Both the position numbers and the translations under genes were made by a program. The notes under the pieces were generated by a model. That model was not told where the DNA came from, searched no databases, and saw nothing but the letters and a program-made list of their open reading frames with translations. DNA of 34,845 nt from Methylococcaceae bacterium (GTDB lineage: Bacteria > Pseudomonadota > Gammaproteobacteria > Methylococcales > Methylomonadaceae): contig SPJM01000085.1 of assembly GCA_006844585.1 (NCBI GenBank), positions 1-34,845 of the forward strand. The letters are read 5' to 3'. Positions 16,229 through 24,275 of the stretch are shown piece after piece (within the stretch, counting starts at the first letter, position 1; each line of letters begins with the position of its first letter).

Positions 16229-18742
16229 CTAACAAACCCCCAAATATTCATTAATCTCACCCGCCGGGCAAGGCCTGTTAATCCAAAACCCTTGAAATTT
16301 CAAACAATCATTATTTCGCAATAACTCGAACTGACGGCGGTTTTCCACTCCTTCGGCGACAATATCCAAACCCAGGTTTTTGCCCATCGTAATAATCGTT
16401 TTCACCAACACATGATCGTCTTGGTTGTTCAACATATCGCGCACAAATAAACGATCTATTTTCAATTGCGATAAATTGAAACGCTTCAAATAACTCAAAG
16501 AAGAATAACCGGTGCCGAAATCATCCATAGATAACTTAACCCCGTTATTTTTCAAGGCATTAATCTTATTAATCGTATCGCTATCGTTGATTAAGGTTGA
16601 TTCAGTCAACTCCAACATTAAACCGTCGCAATCGACCTTATATTTCCGGATAGCCGCTTTCAAGTTATCAACAAAGCTCGGCTTTTTAAACTGAATGGCG
16701 CTTATATTCAAAGAAAGCGTCAAATGCCGGGTTTTTTCGCTGGCCTGCCAACACTGTAATTGTTTCAAACCGCTGTTAATCACCCACTCGCCTATGTTTA
16801 ATAAAATACCGCTCTGCTCGGCCACCTCCAGAAAAAGATCCGGCCCGATCAAGCCTTTTTTGGGATGCTGCCAGCGAATCAAAGCCTCCATGCCAACAAC
16901 TTGATGATGATCATCAACCTGCACCTGATAAAACAATTTGAATTGTTTTTTTTCGATCGCCTGACGCAATTCTTTTTCAATCTGCAAACGCTCCATCACC
17001 GCTTTCTGCATAGCCGGATCAAAAAAACGCAGCGTATTGCGACCGGCAAATTTAGCTTCATACATCGCGGTGTCGGCGCGCTTTAAAATGTCCTCCGCCC
17101 GTTGATATTGATCTGTAAACATGCAAACCCCGATGCTGGAAGAACTATAAAAACTCAGACCATTGATTAAATACGGTTTGGACAAAGCCGACAAAACCTT
17201 ATCTCCCAAGCGTTGCACCACCGCCGTGGCGACGCCCTCATTTTCCTCTAATTGTTTGAGCATCACCACAAACTCATCGCCGCCCAAACGCGCTACGGTA
17301 TCATTAGTTCGAACGCATAAAGCAATGCGTTCGGCCGCTTCCACTAATAATGAATCACCACAATCATGCCCGTAGGTATCGTTAATCGACTTAAAATTAT
17401 CCAAATCGATAAATAATAATGCGGCATAACCTTTATCGCGCTGACAATCCGCCAAAGCCTGTTTCAAACGCTCTAAAAATAAACGTCGATTAGGCAATTT
17501 CGTTAAAGGATCATAAAAAGCCAATTCATTAATTTCCCGCTCAGCCGCTTTGCGATTACTGATATCCTCTTTTATCGCAATATAGTGCAGAATACGGCCT
17601 TTTTGATCAGTGATAGGCGTTATCGTCATATGCTCATCATATAATGAACCGTCTTTCCGCTTATTGACCAAATCGCCTTTCCAAACCTGATTGGACTGTA
17701 TGGTTTGCCACATCTCCCTATAAAAGGATTGCTCATGAATCCCGGAAAAAATCAGCTGTTTCGGCTTTTTACCTAATATTTCATCATGACTGTAGCCGGT
17801 TAATACTGAAAAAGCCGGATTTGACCATTCGATCTTACCTTCCGGACTAGCGATAATCACTGCATTAGCGGTCGCTTCCAAAGCTTTTTGCAAGGTTAAT
17901 AGCTTCTGCTCATTTTGTTTGCGTTCGGAAATATCGACATGGGTGCCGATCAAACGTCGAGGACTCACCGGTTCGCCCTGCTGGTTGGTCGCGATAGACC
18001 CTCTGGAAAGAATATCCACCCAAAAGCCGTCCTTATGCAGCATCCGAAACTCGACTTCAAACTTATCGGTTTTTCCAGCCAAATACTTCTCAGCCGCTAG
18101 CAAACTGATTTTTTGATCTTTCGGGTGGACCAACTCATACCAGGTATCCAAATGCGCCCGCAGCGGTTCATCCGCATCAAAACCCAACATAGATTTCCAA
18201 CGCGGCGAATAAAACACATAATTGTTTTCGATATTCCAATCCCAATAACCGTCATTGGCTCCTTGCAAAGCCCAAAAAAGACGGCTGTTGCTGATGGAAA
18301 TCTGCTGAAGATTCTTCTTGTATTGGGTTATATCAAACAATGTGCCGATGACGCTCCGCTTGCCGTCGATATCTGGCAACAACAACAAACAAACCTCAAC
18401 GATAATCTGACGCAACTCTTTAGATAATAAGCGACATTCAAAACGGATCGGCGCATGTTGCTGAAAAGTTTTTTCAAAATGACTTGCCGCCAGCGCCCGG
18501 TCTCTAAAATCAAAATAATCCAGCCAAAAACTGTTTTGCGCTTGCCGCGAAGAAATACCGGTATAGCTTTCCCAGGTTTCATTAAGAAAAACAAACTCGC
18601 CTTGCAGATTCAACTGAAAAACCACCTGATTCAAATTATTCACCAAGCTGCGATATTTTTCCTCGGAACTGCGCAAGCTTTCAATCAGTTTTAAATTTAA
18701 TTGAACATCCAGTTCTTCTTTATACAGACGTTTATCACACAT
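16229..18742 (-). CDS. PAS-PAS-PAS-GGDEF-EAL cyclic-di-GMP signalling protein
   Basis: This 837-aa protein probably makes and/or degrades cyclic di-GMP. From the N-terminus there are three PAS-type sensor domains (about 22-140, 150-275 and 282-402), the latter two with PAC-like ends. A GGDEF diguanylate cyclase domain follows (about 405-570), with an intact GGDEF motif at 487-491 and an RxxD inhibitory site (RTND) at 478-481. The EAL phosphodiesterase domain (about 585-830) has EAL at 619-621, ELTES, DDFGTGYSSL, KIDRLFV and AEGVE, so both halves look catalytically complete. No transmembrane segment or signal peptide is seen, so it is probably cytoplasmic. It lies 2 nt downstream of the isochorismatase-fold gene and must share its transcript. 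Which activity dominates cannot be told from sequence. Confidence 0.92.
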   Translation of the reverse strand: MCDKRLYKEELDVQLNLKLIESLRSSEEKYRSLVNNLNQVVFQLNLQGEFVFLNETWESYTGISSRQAQNSFWLDYFDFRDRALAASHFEKTFQQHAPIRFECRLLSKELRQIIVEVCLLLLPDIDGKRSVIGTLFDITQYKKNLQQISISNSRLFWALQGANDGYWDWNIENNYVFYSPRWKSMLGFDADEPLRAHLDTWYELVHPKDQKISLLAAEKYLAGKTDKFEVEFRMLHKDGFWVDILSRGSIATNQQGEPVSPRRLIGTHVDISERKQNEQKLLTLQKALEATANAVIIASPEGKIEWSNPAFSVLTGYSHDEILGKKPKQLIFSGIHEQSFYREMWQTIQSNQVWKGDLVNKRKDGSLYDEHMTITPITDQKGRILHYIAIKEDISNRKAAEREINELAFYDPLTKLPNRRLFLERLKQALADCQRDKGYAALLFIDLDNFKSINDTYGHDCGDSLLVEAAERIALCVRTNDTVARLGGDEFVVMLKQLEENEGVATAVVQRLGDKVLSALSKPYLINGLSFYSSSSIGVCMFTDQYQRAEDILKRADTAMYEAKFAGRNTLRFFDPAMQKAVMERLQIEKELRQAIEKKQFKLFYQVQVDDHHQVVGMEALIRWQHPKKGLIGPDLFLEVAEQSGILLNIGEWVINSGLKQLQCWQASEKTRHLTLSLNISAIQFKKPSFVDNLKAAIRKYKVDCDGLMLELTESTLINDSDTINKINALKNNGVKLSMDDFGTGYSSLSYLKRFNLSQLKIDRLFVRDMLNNQDDHVLVKTIITMGKNLGLDIVAEGVENRRQFELLRNNDCLKFQGFWINRPCPAGEINEYLGVC

Positions 18743-18744
18743 GC

Positions 18745-19344
18745 CTAACTCAACTCAGCCAACAATTGCCGACTCTTAAAAACCTTTGCATAAAGCGGAA
18801 AAATCTCTTTGCAATAATATTCTTGTTCAAAATGGCTGCGGCCGGCCGTACAATCTTCCAAAATAGAGACATGAAAACCCAAATCAAACGCCGTACGCCC
18901 CGTGGTATCAATGCAAATAGAAGTCACCGCCCCGGCTAAAATCACATCGCTAATGGAATACTGATTTAACAAATCCTGTAAAGAGGTATTGGAAAAAGCA
19001 TTCAATCCCCTTTTCCCCGGCACCTCAATAATCCGCTCACCGAACTGACTCAACTCGCTAACCGTTTGCGCGCCCACTGAACCTTTTTTAAAAGCCTCCA
19101 CCTCTTTAATCGTTTTTAGAATACCAACCGGATCAGTCAATTCCGCATAATTCTCGGTAAAAATGATCGGCGTGTTGATGAGAAGAACGCTGCTGTTTTG
19201 CAACTGCTCAATTAAGTTAATGCTATTTTGCAATACGCTTTGAACGGCATCGCTGCTTTCCAAGGCATAATGCAAGACGCCATCCGGCATAAAATAATCA
19301 TTTTGAAAACCAATAAAAATAACGGCAGTGGATTCAGCGCTCAT
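18745..19344 (-). CDS. isochorismatase-fold cysteine hydrolase homologue lacking the usual catalytic Asp
   Basis: This 199-aa protein belongs to the isochorismatase/nicotinamidase superfamily. The family Lys (K111 in VPGKRGLNAFS) and nucleophile Cys (C144 in AGAVTSICIDTT) are present, followed by the typical TGRTAFDLGFHV. At the N-terminus, however, the usual D-x-Q-N-D pattern reads FIGFQNDYF, so the position of the first, catalytic Asp is Gly12. It may therefore have altered chemistry, or bind a ligand without hydrolysing it. It is 2 nt upstream of the PAS-GGDEF-EAL gene, so a role as small-molecule sensor or modifier for that pathway is conceivable but unproven. The fold is well supported; the substrate is unknown. 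Confidence 0.83.
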   Translation of the reverse strand: MSAESTAVIFIGFQNDYFMPDGVLHYALESSDAVQSVLQNSINLIEQLQNSSVLLINTPIIFTENYAELTDPVGILKTIKEVEAFKKGSVGAQTVSELSQFGERIIEVPGKRGLNAFSNTSLQDLLNQYSISDVILAGAVTSICIDTTGRTAFDLGFHVSILEDCTAGRSHFEQEYYCKEIFPLYAKVFKSRQLLAELS

Positions 19345-19537
19345 TTTTTTAATTACTCAGCCTTGGAAATAAACAATCAGTATCCAGCGACGAATAATAT
19401 GGAAAAGTAAACATGAAATAATGTTATTCCGCCGGGCAATGAATTTATTATTCATTTTTCATCATCGTACACCATTTCAGTACAAGGCGAAACCGGCGCA
19501 AAACGCCAAAAAAAATATGGTTTTATGGCGGCAAAGA

Positions 19538-19966
19538 TCAAAAATGCTTGCGGTTAAATTGAGATTGAGCGATAAAAGTAACCTGGTTATCCGTCTCCAG
19601 CTCTAATTTATGATGTCTTCTATCGCATGTTTTCGCATCATCTTGAATCCGTTTTTTTTGCCAGACGAGGCTTTTTCGGCTTGATCGTTCAACAAACTCG
19701 CGAATCATCACCCGCTTGCCTTTAAATGGCGTGCGGTGAATTTTCTTTATAATGCTTTTTGCCACTTCATCCGGCTGAATGGTCACAATGGCGTGATGAG
19801 CAACCAGATGGTGATCCTGGTCAAACTCGGCCACCAAAGTCCGTTTAACGATTCTAGCTTTTGCCCTGAACGGATGCCACAAACTTCTTTTTAAATAAGG
19901 CGAAAAAAAGTTCGCTAATTCAGCCGATTTGGTATTTTCCGGAATATTTTTAATAAATATTTTCAT
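19538..19966 (-). CDS. RRM-type RNA-binding protein
   Basis: This 142-aa basic protein looks like a single RNA recognition motif with a charged tail. An RNP2-like strand (IFIKNIP, residues 3-9) begins the protein. An RNP1-like strand (GKRVMIREF, about residues 82-90) follows a helix (DEVAKSIIKKI). Between the strands an unusually long Arg/Lys/His-rich insert (about 25-55) replaces the usual compact loop. The C-terminal 45 residues are polar and basic. AGGA lies 7 nt upstream of the ATG. Bacterial RRM proteins are sometimes cold-inducible or control mRNA; nothing here shows which. It is not obviously part of a larger operon. Confidence 0.65.
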   Translation of the reverse strand: MKIFIKNIPENTKSAELANFFSPYLKRSLWHPFRAKARIVKRTLVAEFDQDHHLVAHHAIVTIQPDEVAKSIIKKIHRTPFKGKRVMIREFVERSSRKSLVWQKKRIQDDAKTCDRRHHKLELETDNQVTFIAQSQFNRKHF

Positions 19967-20177
19967 GGCTTGTTCCTATTTGGGATTATCAGAAAAAACA
20001 GCCGTTTAATTAACCTAGCTTTGCCATTGATAAATTATTAATAACAACGTCATCAATAATTTTATGGAACTACAATGGAAACACTGGGTTAATTTTAGAA
20101 AAAAAATGTATTTTTTGTACCCCTCATAATCGATTTGATAAATAATGCCAATCAATAGTTTCCAAATGCGCCGCCAA

Positions 20178-20355
20178 CTATTTTAGTGAAAGACTAATTT
20201 CTTGCCTTAATTGCATCAGTAATCCGGCTCGCACCACCGATGATTTCCCCAACCCGGATGCGCCGGCCAGCGCGATAAATTTTGTTCGGTAATTTTTTCT
20301 TTTAACTGCTTAACCGCTGAATCGCTGAATCGCGACTGAGGAGTGTCGGACTTTT
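20178..20355 (-). pseudogene. remnant of a STAND/AAA-type NTPase gene (P-loop fragment, frameshifted)
   Basis: Read on the minus strand, this non-coding stretch encodes SAVKQLKEKITEQN. Then, after a 1-nt frame change near 20280, it encodes KFIALAGASGLGKSSVVRAG and LLMQLRQ before a TAG stop at 20178-20180. GASGLGKSS is a perfect Walker A. The surrounding pattern (helix, FIAL-strand, P-loop, SSVVRAGLL) is that of the nSTAND-type NTPases that carry WD40 or TPR repeats. No start codon, downstream domains or continuous frame exist. It is therefore a decayed relic, perhaps of a larger signalling or conflict-system protein deleted from this locus. The identity depends on a short segment. Confidence 0.6.
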
Positions 20356-20510
20356 TGGATTAAAAAGATAGGGAATGAGGGCAGAGGGAAGCTCCGCGTA
20401 GCGGTTTAGTTCAACATATTCTATACAAATCCCTGAAAACTGGAGGGTCATAATCTATTTATCATTATGGTGGGTAAGTTCACCGACAAAATGTTTTTCA
20501 TTTTTAAGTT

Positions 20511-20538
20511 TTGTGTTAATTTTTTTTAAAGCTATAAT
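20511..20538 (+). promoter_or_regulatory. sigma70-type promoter of proA-nadD-rsfS
   Basis: A -35 candidate TTGTGT (20511-20516) is followed after 16 nt by a consensus -10 TATAAT (20533-20538). Transcription would begin near 20545, about 29 nt before the proA ATG. The spacer is very T-rich. The position directly upstream of the three-gene run supports it. Confidence 0.65.
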
Positions 20539-20573
20539 TGCCTGTTTTTTTATTCAACTGTGGTTAGTAGTCA

Positions 20574-21830
20574 ATGGATATTAAACAATATATGGGCAAC
20601 ATGGGTCGGCAAGCCAGATCAGCGAGTAAAATCATTGGTAAAGCCGATAGCGGATTAAAAAATTCCGCGCTGATCAAAATCGCCGAAGCTCTGGAAGCCG
20701 ATAGAAAACGTTTAGTCAGCGAAAACCAAAAAGATTTACAAGCCGGTCAGCGTAATAAGCTAGATGCCGCATTATTAGATCGTCTGGAACTCAAACCCTC
20801 AACCATAGACGGTATGATTGAGGGTTTGCAACAAATCGCCGCCCTGCCCGACCCTGTTGGCGAAATCAGCGATTTGAATTATCGCCCCAGCGGCATACAA
20901 GTCGGCCAAATGCGCGTTCCGTTGGGCGTTATCGGGATTATTTATGAATCTCGCCCAAATGTTACCGTCGACGCCGCAGCCTTGTGTTTGAAATCCGGTA
21001 ATGCTTGTATTTTGCGCGGCGGTTCAGAAGCCATTCATTCCAATCAAGCAATCGCCGCCTGTATTTCTAAAGGACTGGCCGATGCCGGTTTGCCTGCTGA
21101 AGTGGTGCAAGTCGTTGAAACGACCGACCGTACTGCGGTCGGTGAATTAATCACCATGAATGATTACGTGGATGTCATCGTGCCGCGTGGCGGCAAAGGC
21201 TTGATAGAGCGTATCAGCAATGAAGCCAGTATCGCCGTCATAAAACATCTGGACGGTATTTGTCATGTTTACATTGATGGCGAAGCGAATGCTGAAACAG
21301 CGGTAGATATCGCTTTCAATGCCAAAACGCATCGTTACGGCGTCTGTAACGCTATGGAAACCTTGTTGATTGCCGAAAGCATTGCGCCAAAAGTTTTACC
21401 GCCTTTGGCGATGCAATATTTGCAAAAAGGGGTTGAATTAAGAGGCTGTGTAAAAACCTGCTCTTTAGTACCGGAATGCGCTAGAGCAACTGAAGAAGAT
21501 TGGGCGACGGAATATTTAGCGCCGATTCTATCCATTAAGATTGTTCAAGATATTGACGATGCGATTGCACATATTAACCAATACAGCTCCAGTCACACCG
21601 AATCAATCGTGACCGAAAACTACACTTTGGCCAGACGTTTCTTGAGAGAAGTCGATTCCAGTTCAGTCATGGTTAATGCCTCAACCCGCTTCGCAGACGG
21701 TTTTGAATATGGTTTAGGCGCGGAAATCGGCATCAGCACCGATAAGCTGCATGTGCGCGGCCCGGTCGGTTTAAACGGTTTAACCACCTTGAAATACATT
21801 GTGTTGGGCAATGGTGAAATCAGACAATAA
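20574..21830 (+). CDS. proA: gamma-glutamyl phosphate reductase (proline biosynthesis)
   Basis: This 418-aa enzyme of the aldehyde-dehydrogenase superfamily reduces gamma-glutamyl phosphate to glutamate semialdehyde with NADPH, the second step of proline synthesis. Diagnostic segments are [37 protein letters not shown] (about 116-152), VPRGGKGLI, and the active-site [13 protein letters not shown] with catalytic Cys258. The C-terminus has the conserved [25 protein letters not shown]. The length is standard. There is no strong Shine-Dalgarno before the ATG. nadD begins directly after its stop codon. No proB is in the window. Confidence 0.97.
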   Translation: MDIKQYMGNMGRQARSASKIIGKADSGLKNSALIKIAEALEADRKRLVSENQKDLQAGQRNKLDAALLDRLELKPSTIDGMIEGLQQIAALPDPVGEISDLNYRPSGIQVGQMRVPLGVIGIIYESRPNVTVDAAALCLKSGNACILRGGSEAIHSNQAIAACISKGLADAGLPAEVVQVVETTDRTAVGELITMNDYVDVIVPRGGKGLIERISNEASIAVIKHLDGICHVYIDGEANAETAVDIAFNAKTHRYGVCNAMETLLIAESIAPKVLPPLAMQYLQKGVELRGCVKTCSLVPECARATEEDWATEYLAPILSIKIVQDIDDAIAHINQYSSSHTESIVTENYTLARRFLREVDSSSVMVNASTRFADGFEYGLGAEIGISTDKLHVRGPVGLNGLTTLKYIVLGNGEIRQ

Positions 21831-22469
21831 ATGATAGGCATTTACGGCGGCACGTTTAACCCGATTCATTATGGCCATTTACGGACAGCGCTAGAAGTCA
21901 AAGAATGTTTTGAATTAGATCAATTGCGGCTTATTCCCTGCCGCATTCCGGCTCTAAAACAAGAGCCGGACATTGCCGCCGAACACCGTCTGCAAATGAT
22001 GCAGCTGGCGACAGAAAACTGCGATGGCTTTAGCATCGACAACCGGGAGCTGCTAAGAGAGGGACGTTCTTATATGATCGACACCCTGAAATCATTAAGA
22101 TCGGAATTCCCGAACACTGCTTTGTTTTTATTTATCGGAACCGATGCATTTGCCCACATCAGCAGTTGGCGTGAATGGCAAAGTCTATTCAACTATGCGC
22201 ATATTATCGTAATGACCCGCCCCGGCTTTCAATACCCGGCAATGAATGATTTTTTAATAGAACGCATGGTCGATAGACGCAATTCCACAAAAAAAAATAG
22301 TCATATATTTGAAAAAAGCCACGGCAGCCTCTATTTCCAGAATGTAACACAATTGGATATATCCTCCAGCATTATTAGAGAGTTGATCAAAAACAAGCGC
22401 AATCCGCAGTTTTTGTTGCCTGATAGCGTTGCTGAATATATCCATCATCATCAGCTCTATAGAGCTTAA
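21831..22469 (+). CDS. nadD: nicotinate-nucleotide adenylyltransferase
   Basis: NadD transfers AMP from ATP to nicotinate mononucleotide to make deamido-NAD in NAD biosynthesis. The nucleotidyltransferase signature GGTFNPIHYGHL (residues 6-17, with the HxGH-type motif) and the C-terminal ISSSIIRELI motif are both present. The 212-aa length is normal. Its ATG abuts the proA stop with no spacer, so translation is probably coupled. The proA-nadD-rsfS order is well known in gammaproteobacteria. Confidence 0.96.
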   Translation: MIGIYGGTFNPIHYGHLRTALEVKECFELDQLRLIPCRIPALKQEPDIAAEHRLQMMQLATENCDGFSIDNRELLREGRSYMIDTLKSLRSEFPNTALFLFIGTDAFAHISSWREWQSLFNYAHIIVMTRPGFQYPAMNDFLIERMVDRRNSTKKNSHIFEKSHGSLYFQNVTQLDISSSIIRELIKNKRNPQFLLPDSVAEYIHHHQLYRA

Positions 22470-22481
22470 ACGAGAAACTGA

Positions 22482-22826
22482 ATGCAAACACAAAATCTGT
22501 TAAAAATTATCGAAAACGAACTGGACCAGAGAAAAGGCGAAGACATCGCCATTCTTGATGTTCATGACAAAACCAGCATTACTGATTATATGGTCATCGT
22601 GACCAGTACTTCCGAGCGCCACGCCAATTCATTGTGCAATTATGTCTCTGAAAAAATGAAAGAACTGGGTGTGCAGCATCCGGGTTTTGAAGGCAAAAAC
22701 GGTTCAGATTGGGTTTTATTGGATCTAAACGATATTATCTTACATGTGATGACCGCTCAAGCCCGAGATTTTTATCAGTTGGAAAAATTATGGTCAGTGC
22801 CCGCCGACGAATCGATCAGCCTATAA
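22482..22826 (+). CDS. rsfS: ribosomal silencing factor RsfS
   Basis: RsfS (formerly YbeB, Iojap family) binds ribosomal protein uL14 on the large subunit and blocks subunit joining during starvation. The 114-aa protein carries the family sequence DIAILDVHDKTSITDYMVIVTSTSERHA, then GFEGKNGSDWVLLDLNDIILHVM. It begins 12 nt after nadD. The usual downstream partner rlmH is absent; a convergent permease gene ends 24 nt after the stop. No clear terminator separates them beyond a weak TTGAC/GTCAA hairpin. Confidence 0.95.
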   Translation: MQTQNLLKIIENELDQRKGEDIAILDVHDKTSITDYMVIVTSTSERHANSLCNYVSEKMKELGVQHPGFEGKNGSDWVLLDLNDIILHVMTAQARDFYQLEKLWSVPADESISL

Positions 22827-22850
22827 ATCCTGACTGATTGACCTTTAAAG

Positions 22851-24062
22851 TCAAACAAATTGCATCATTACAAACAGGCAACAAAATAAAAAGCTCAAAA
22901 TCGGTATCCAATCAGCTAACAAAAACGAGCTTTTTTGAGCTTTCCTCTCCGCTATTCTGATCACACATAGACTTAAGCTGATTAAGGCGAAAATACTGAG
23001 AATAATAAAACTGGTGGTTTTGGCGAGCGTTTCAATAGGCAACCATAAAGCCATAATGAGCACCGCCAGTGATATAAATACAGTCGCATAAATTGGAGTC
23101 CGGGTATAAGCATTGATCTTGCCGAACAGACTCGGAGCCACACGCTTTTCCGACAATCCATACAAAACCCTGGCGCCCATCACCATTTGCACCAAAGCGC
23201 CATTCAAAATGGCGACCAAACTAATCAGACTGATCACTTCAACCGGAATTTGACTATTGTTTTTGACAATCAACGCAAACGGCGCTTTATTATCGGCTAA
23301 CTCTTGAATCGGTAAAGACATCAGCGCCGCAAAAGAAACCAAGATATAAAAAAACGTTGAAATTATTAACGCCAAAACGATGGCGACAGGTAAATTCTTT
23401 TTCGGCTCAATCACCTCTTCCGCCACATTCACCATATCTTCAAAACCGATAAAAGCATAAAAAGCCAAAAAAGCGCCGAAAATAATATTCCGCCACACAG
23501 GCCAAGACATCGGCGGAATTAATTCTATACCTCTTTCAACTATTCCGGCTAAATGCTCACGACTGATAATTAGGATTAATATAATACCGCTGATTTCAAT
23601 CAGCGTTACCAATGTGGCGAATCCCACCGACAAAGCAATTCCTAAAATGGCGATAATGCTGATTAGTAAGACAAACAGCCCCACTGCAAAAACATCCGAT
23701 AACGGAAAAAATTCATTTAAATAGCCGTAAAATCCTCTTGCCATCACTCCGGAAGATACAACGCCGGTAAAAACAATTCCCCAGCCTACTAAAGCGGTTA
23801 GCCAATTTCGATGAAATGCTTGATGAACATAAACAGCTTCCCCGGCGCTTTTAGGATAACGACGACTTAATTGCGCATAAGTGAAAGCGACAAATGCCGC
23901 AATGAGCGATGAAAGCAAAAAGGAAAACGGCGCATAAATACCGCTGGCGCCGACAATTTTCCCGATCAAAGCATAAACGCCCGCGCCTAAAATGGTGCCT
24001 GTCCCGTAAAAAACCAGTAAAGGTAGGGTAATCACACGTTTTAATTGGTTTTTTTCAGCCAT
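22851..24062 (-). CDS. APC-superfamily amino acid permease
   Basis: This 403-aa integral membrane protein of the amino acid-polyamine-organocation superfamily probably imports or exchanges an amino acid. About 11-12 hydrophobic segments fill the sequence. The N-terminal helix-1 motif GTGTILGAGVYALIGKIVG is the substrate-binding unwound region of the family. FLAFYAFIGFEDMVNVAEEVIEPKKNLP near residues 196-223 is its characteristic conserved loop. It resembles the YhdG/CAT branch more than the proton-dependent GABA types, but the substrate cannot be read. It lies downstream of L-serine dehydratase on the same strand, but a terminator between them argues for separate transcription. Confidence 0.88.
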   Translation of the reverse strand: MAEKNQLKRVITLPLLVFYGTGTILGAGVYALIGKIVGASGIYAPFSFLLSSLIAAFVAFTYAQLSRRYPKSAGEAVYVHQAFHRNWLTALVGWGIVFTGVVSSGVMARGFYGYLNEFFPLSDVFAVGLFVLLISIIAILGIALSVGFATLVTLIEISGIILILIISREHLAGIVERGIELIPPMSWPVWRNIIFGAFLAFYAFIGFEDMVNVAEEVIEPKKNLPVAIVLALIISTFFYILVSFAALMSLPIQELADNKAPFALIVKNNSQIPVEVISLISLVAILNGALVQMVMGARVLYGLSEKRVAPSLFGKINAYTRTPIYATVFISLAVLIMALWLPIETLAKTTSFIILSIFALISLSLCVIRIAERKAQKSSFLLADWIPILSFLFCCLFVMMQFV

Positions 24063-24123
24063 GAAACTCCTTAAGCTATCAATATTCTTGCGAGGAAAAG
24101 CCTAACCATTCACTCCATTTAAA

Positions 24124-24137
24124 ATTCACGTTCCTAA
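24124..24137 (-). repeat. 14-nt fragment identical to the left end of the MITE candidate
   Basis: The minus strand reads TTAGGAACGTGAAT, identical over 14 nt to the left terminal sequence of the element at 25999-26206. The sequence then diverges, so this is either a decayed end or a solo remnant. It lies just upstream of the permease start. Confidence 0.4.
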
Positions 24138-24218
24138 AGACGGACTGGACAATGGGGAGTAGCATAGATAAAGCTGAAGAACTCAGCATTCAATCTTTTT
24201 AAAGAAGCTATACTCGTT

Positions 24219-24243
24219 AAAAAAATTCCAATCGTTTTTGGAA
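24219..24243 (-). terminator. intrinsic terminator of the L-serine dehydratase gene
   Basis: On the minus strand TTCCAA, a 6-nt loop and TTGGAA form a hairpin followed at once by seven T residues. It starts about 33 nt after the sdaA stop. This is a classical rho-independent layout and separates sdaA from the permease gene downstream. Confidence 0.72.
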
Positions 24244-24275
24244 AGAAATGATATTAGTAAATTTTTATCTGCTTT

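Larger units (their letters stand above)
19967..20573. other. 607-nt intergenic region between the RRM gene and proA
   Basis: This interval contains no intact gene. It holds the upstream region of the minus-strand RRM gene, the degraded STAND-type ATPase fragment on the minus strand (about 20178-20355), and the proA promoter near its right end. A T-rich leader follows the promoter. Apart from these nothing is recognisable. Confidence 0.6.

Noticed and set aside
20178-20355. Defence island around the STAND ATPase remnant
   Set aside because: No other defence-type gene, nuclease, methylase or phage gene is present nearby; only one decayed fragment is seen.
22838-22854. Hairpin TTGAC/GTCAA between rsfS and the permease gene
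   Set aside because: Only 5 bp with no T run; too weak to call a terminator.
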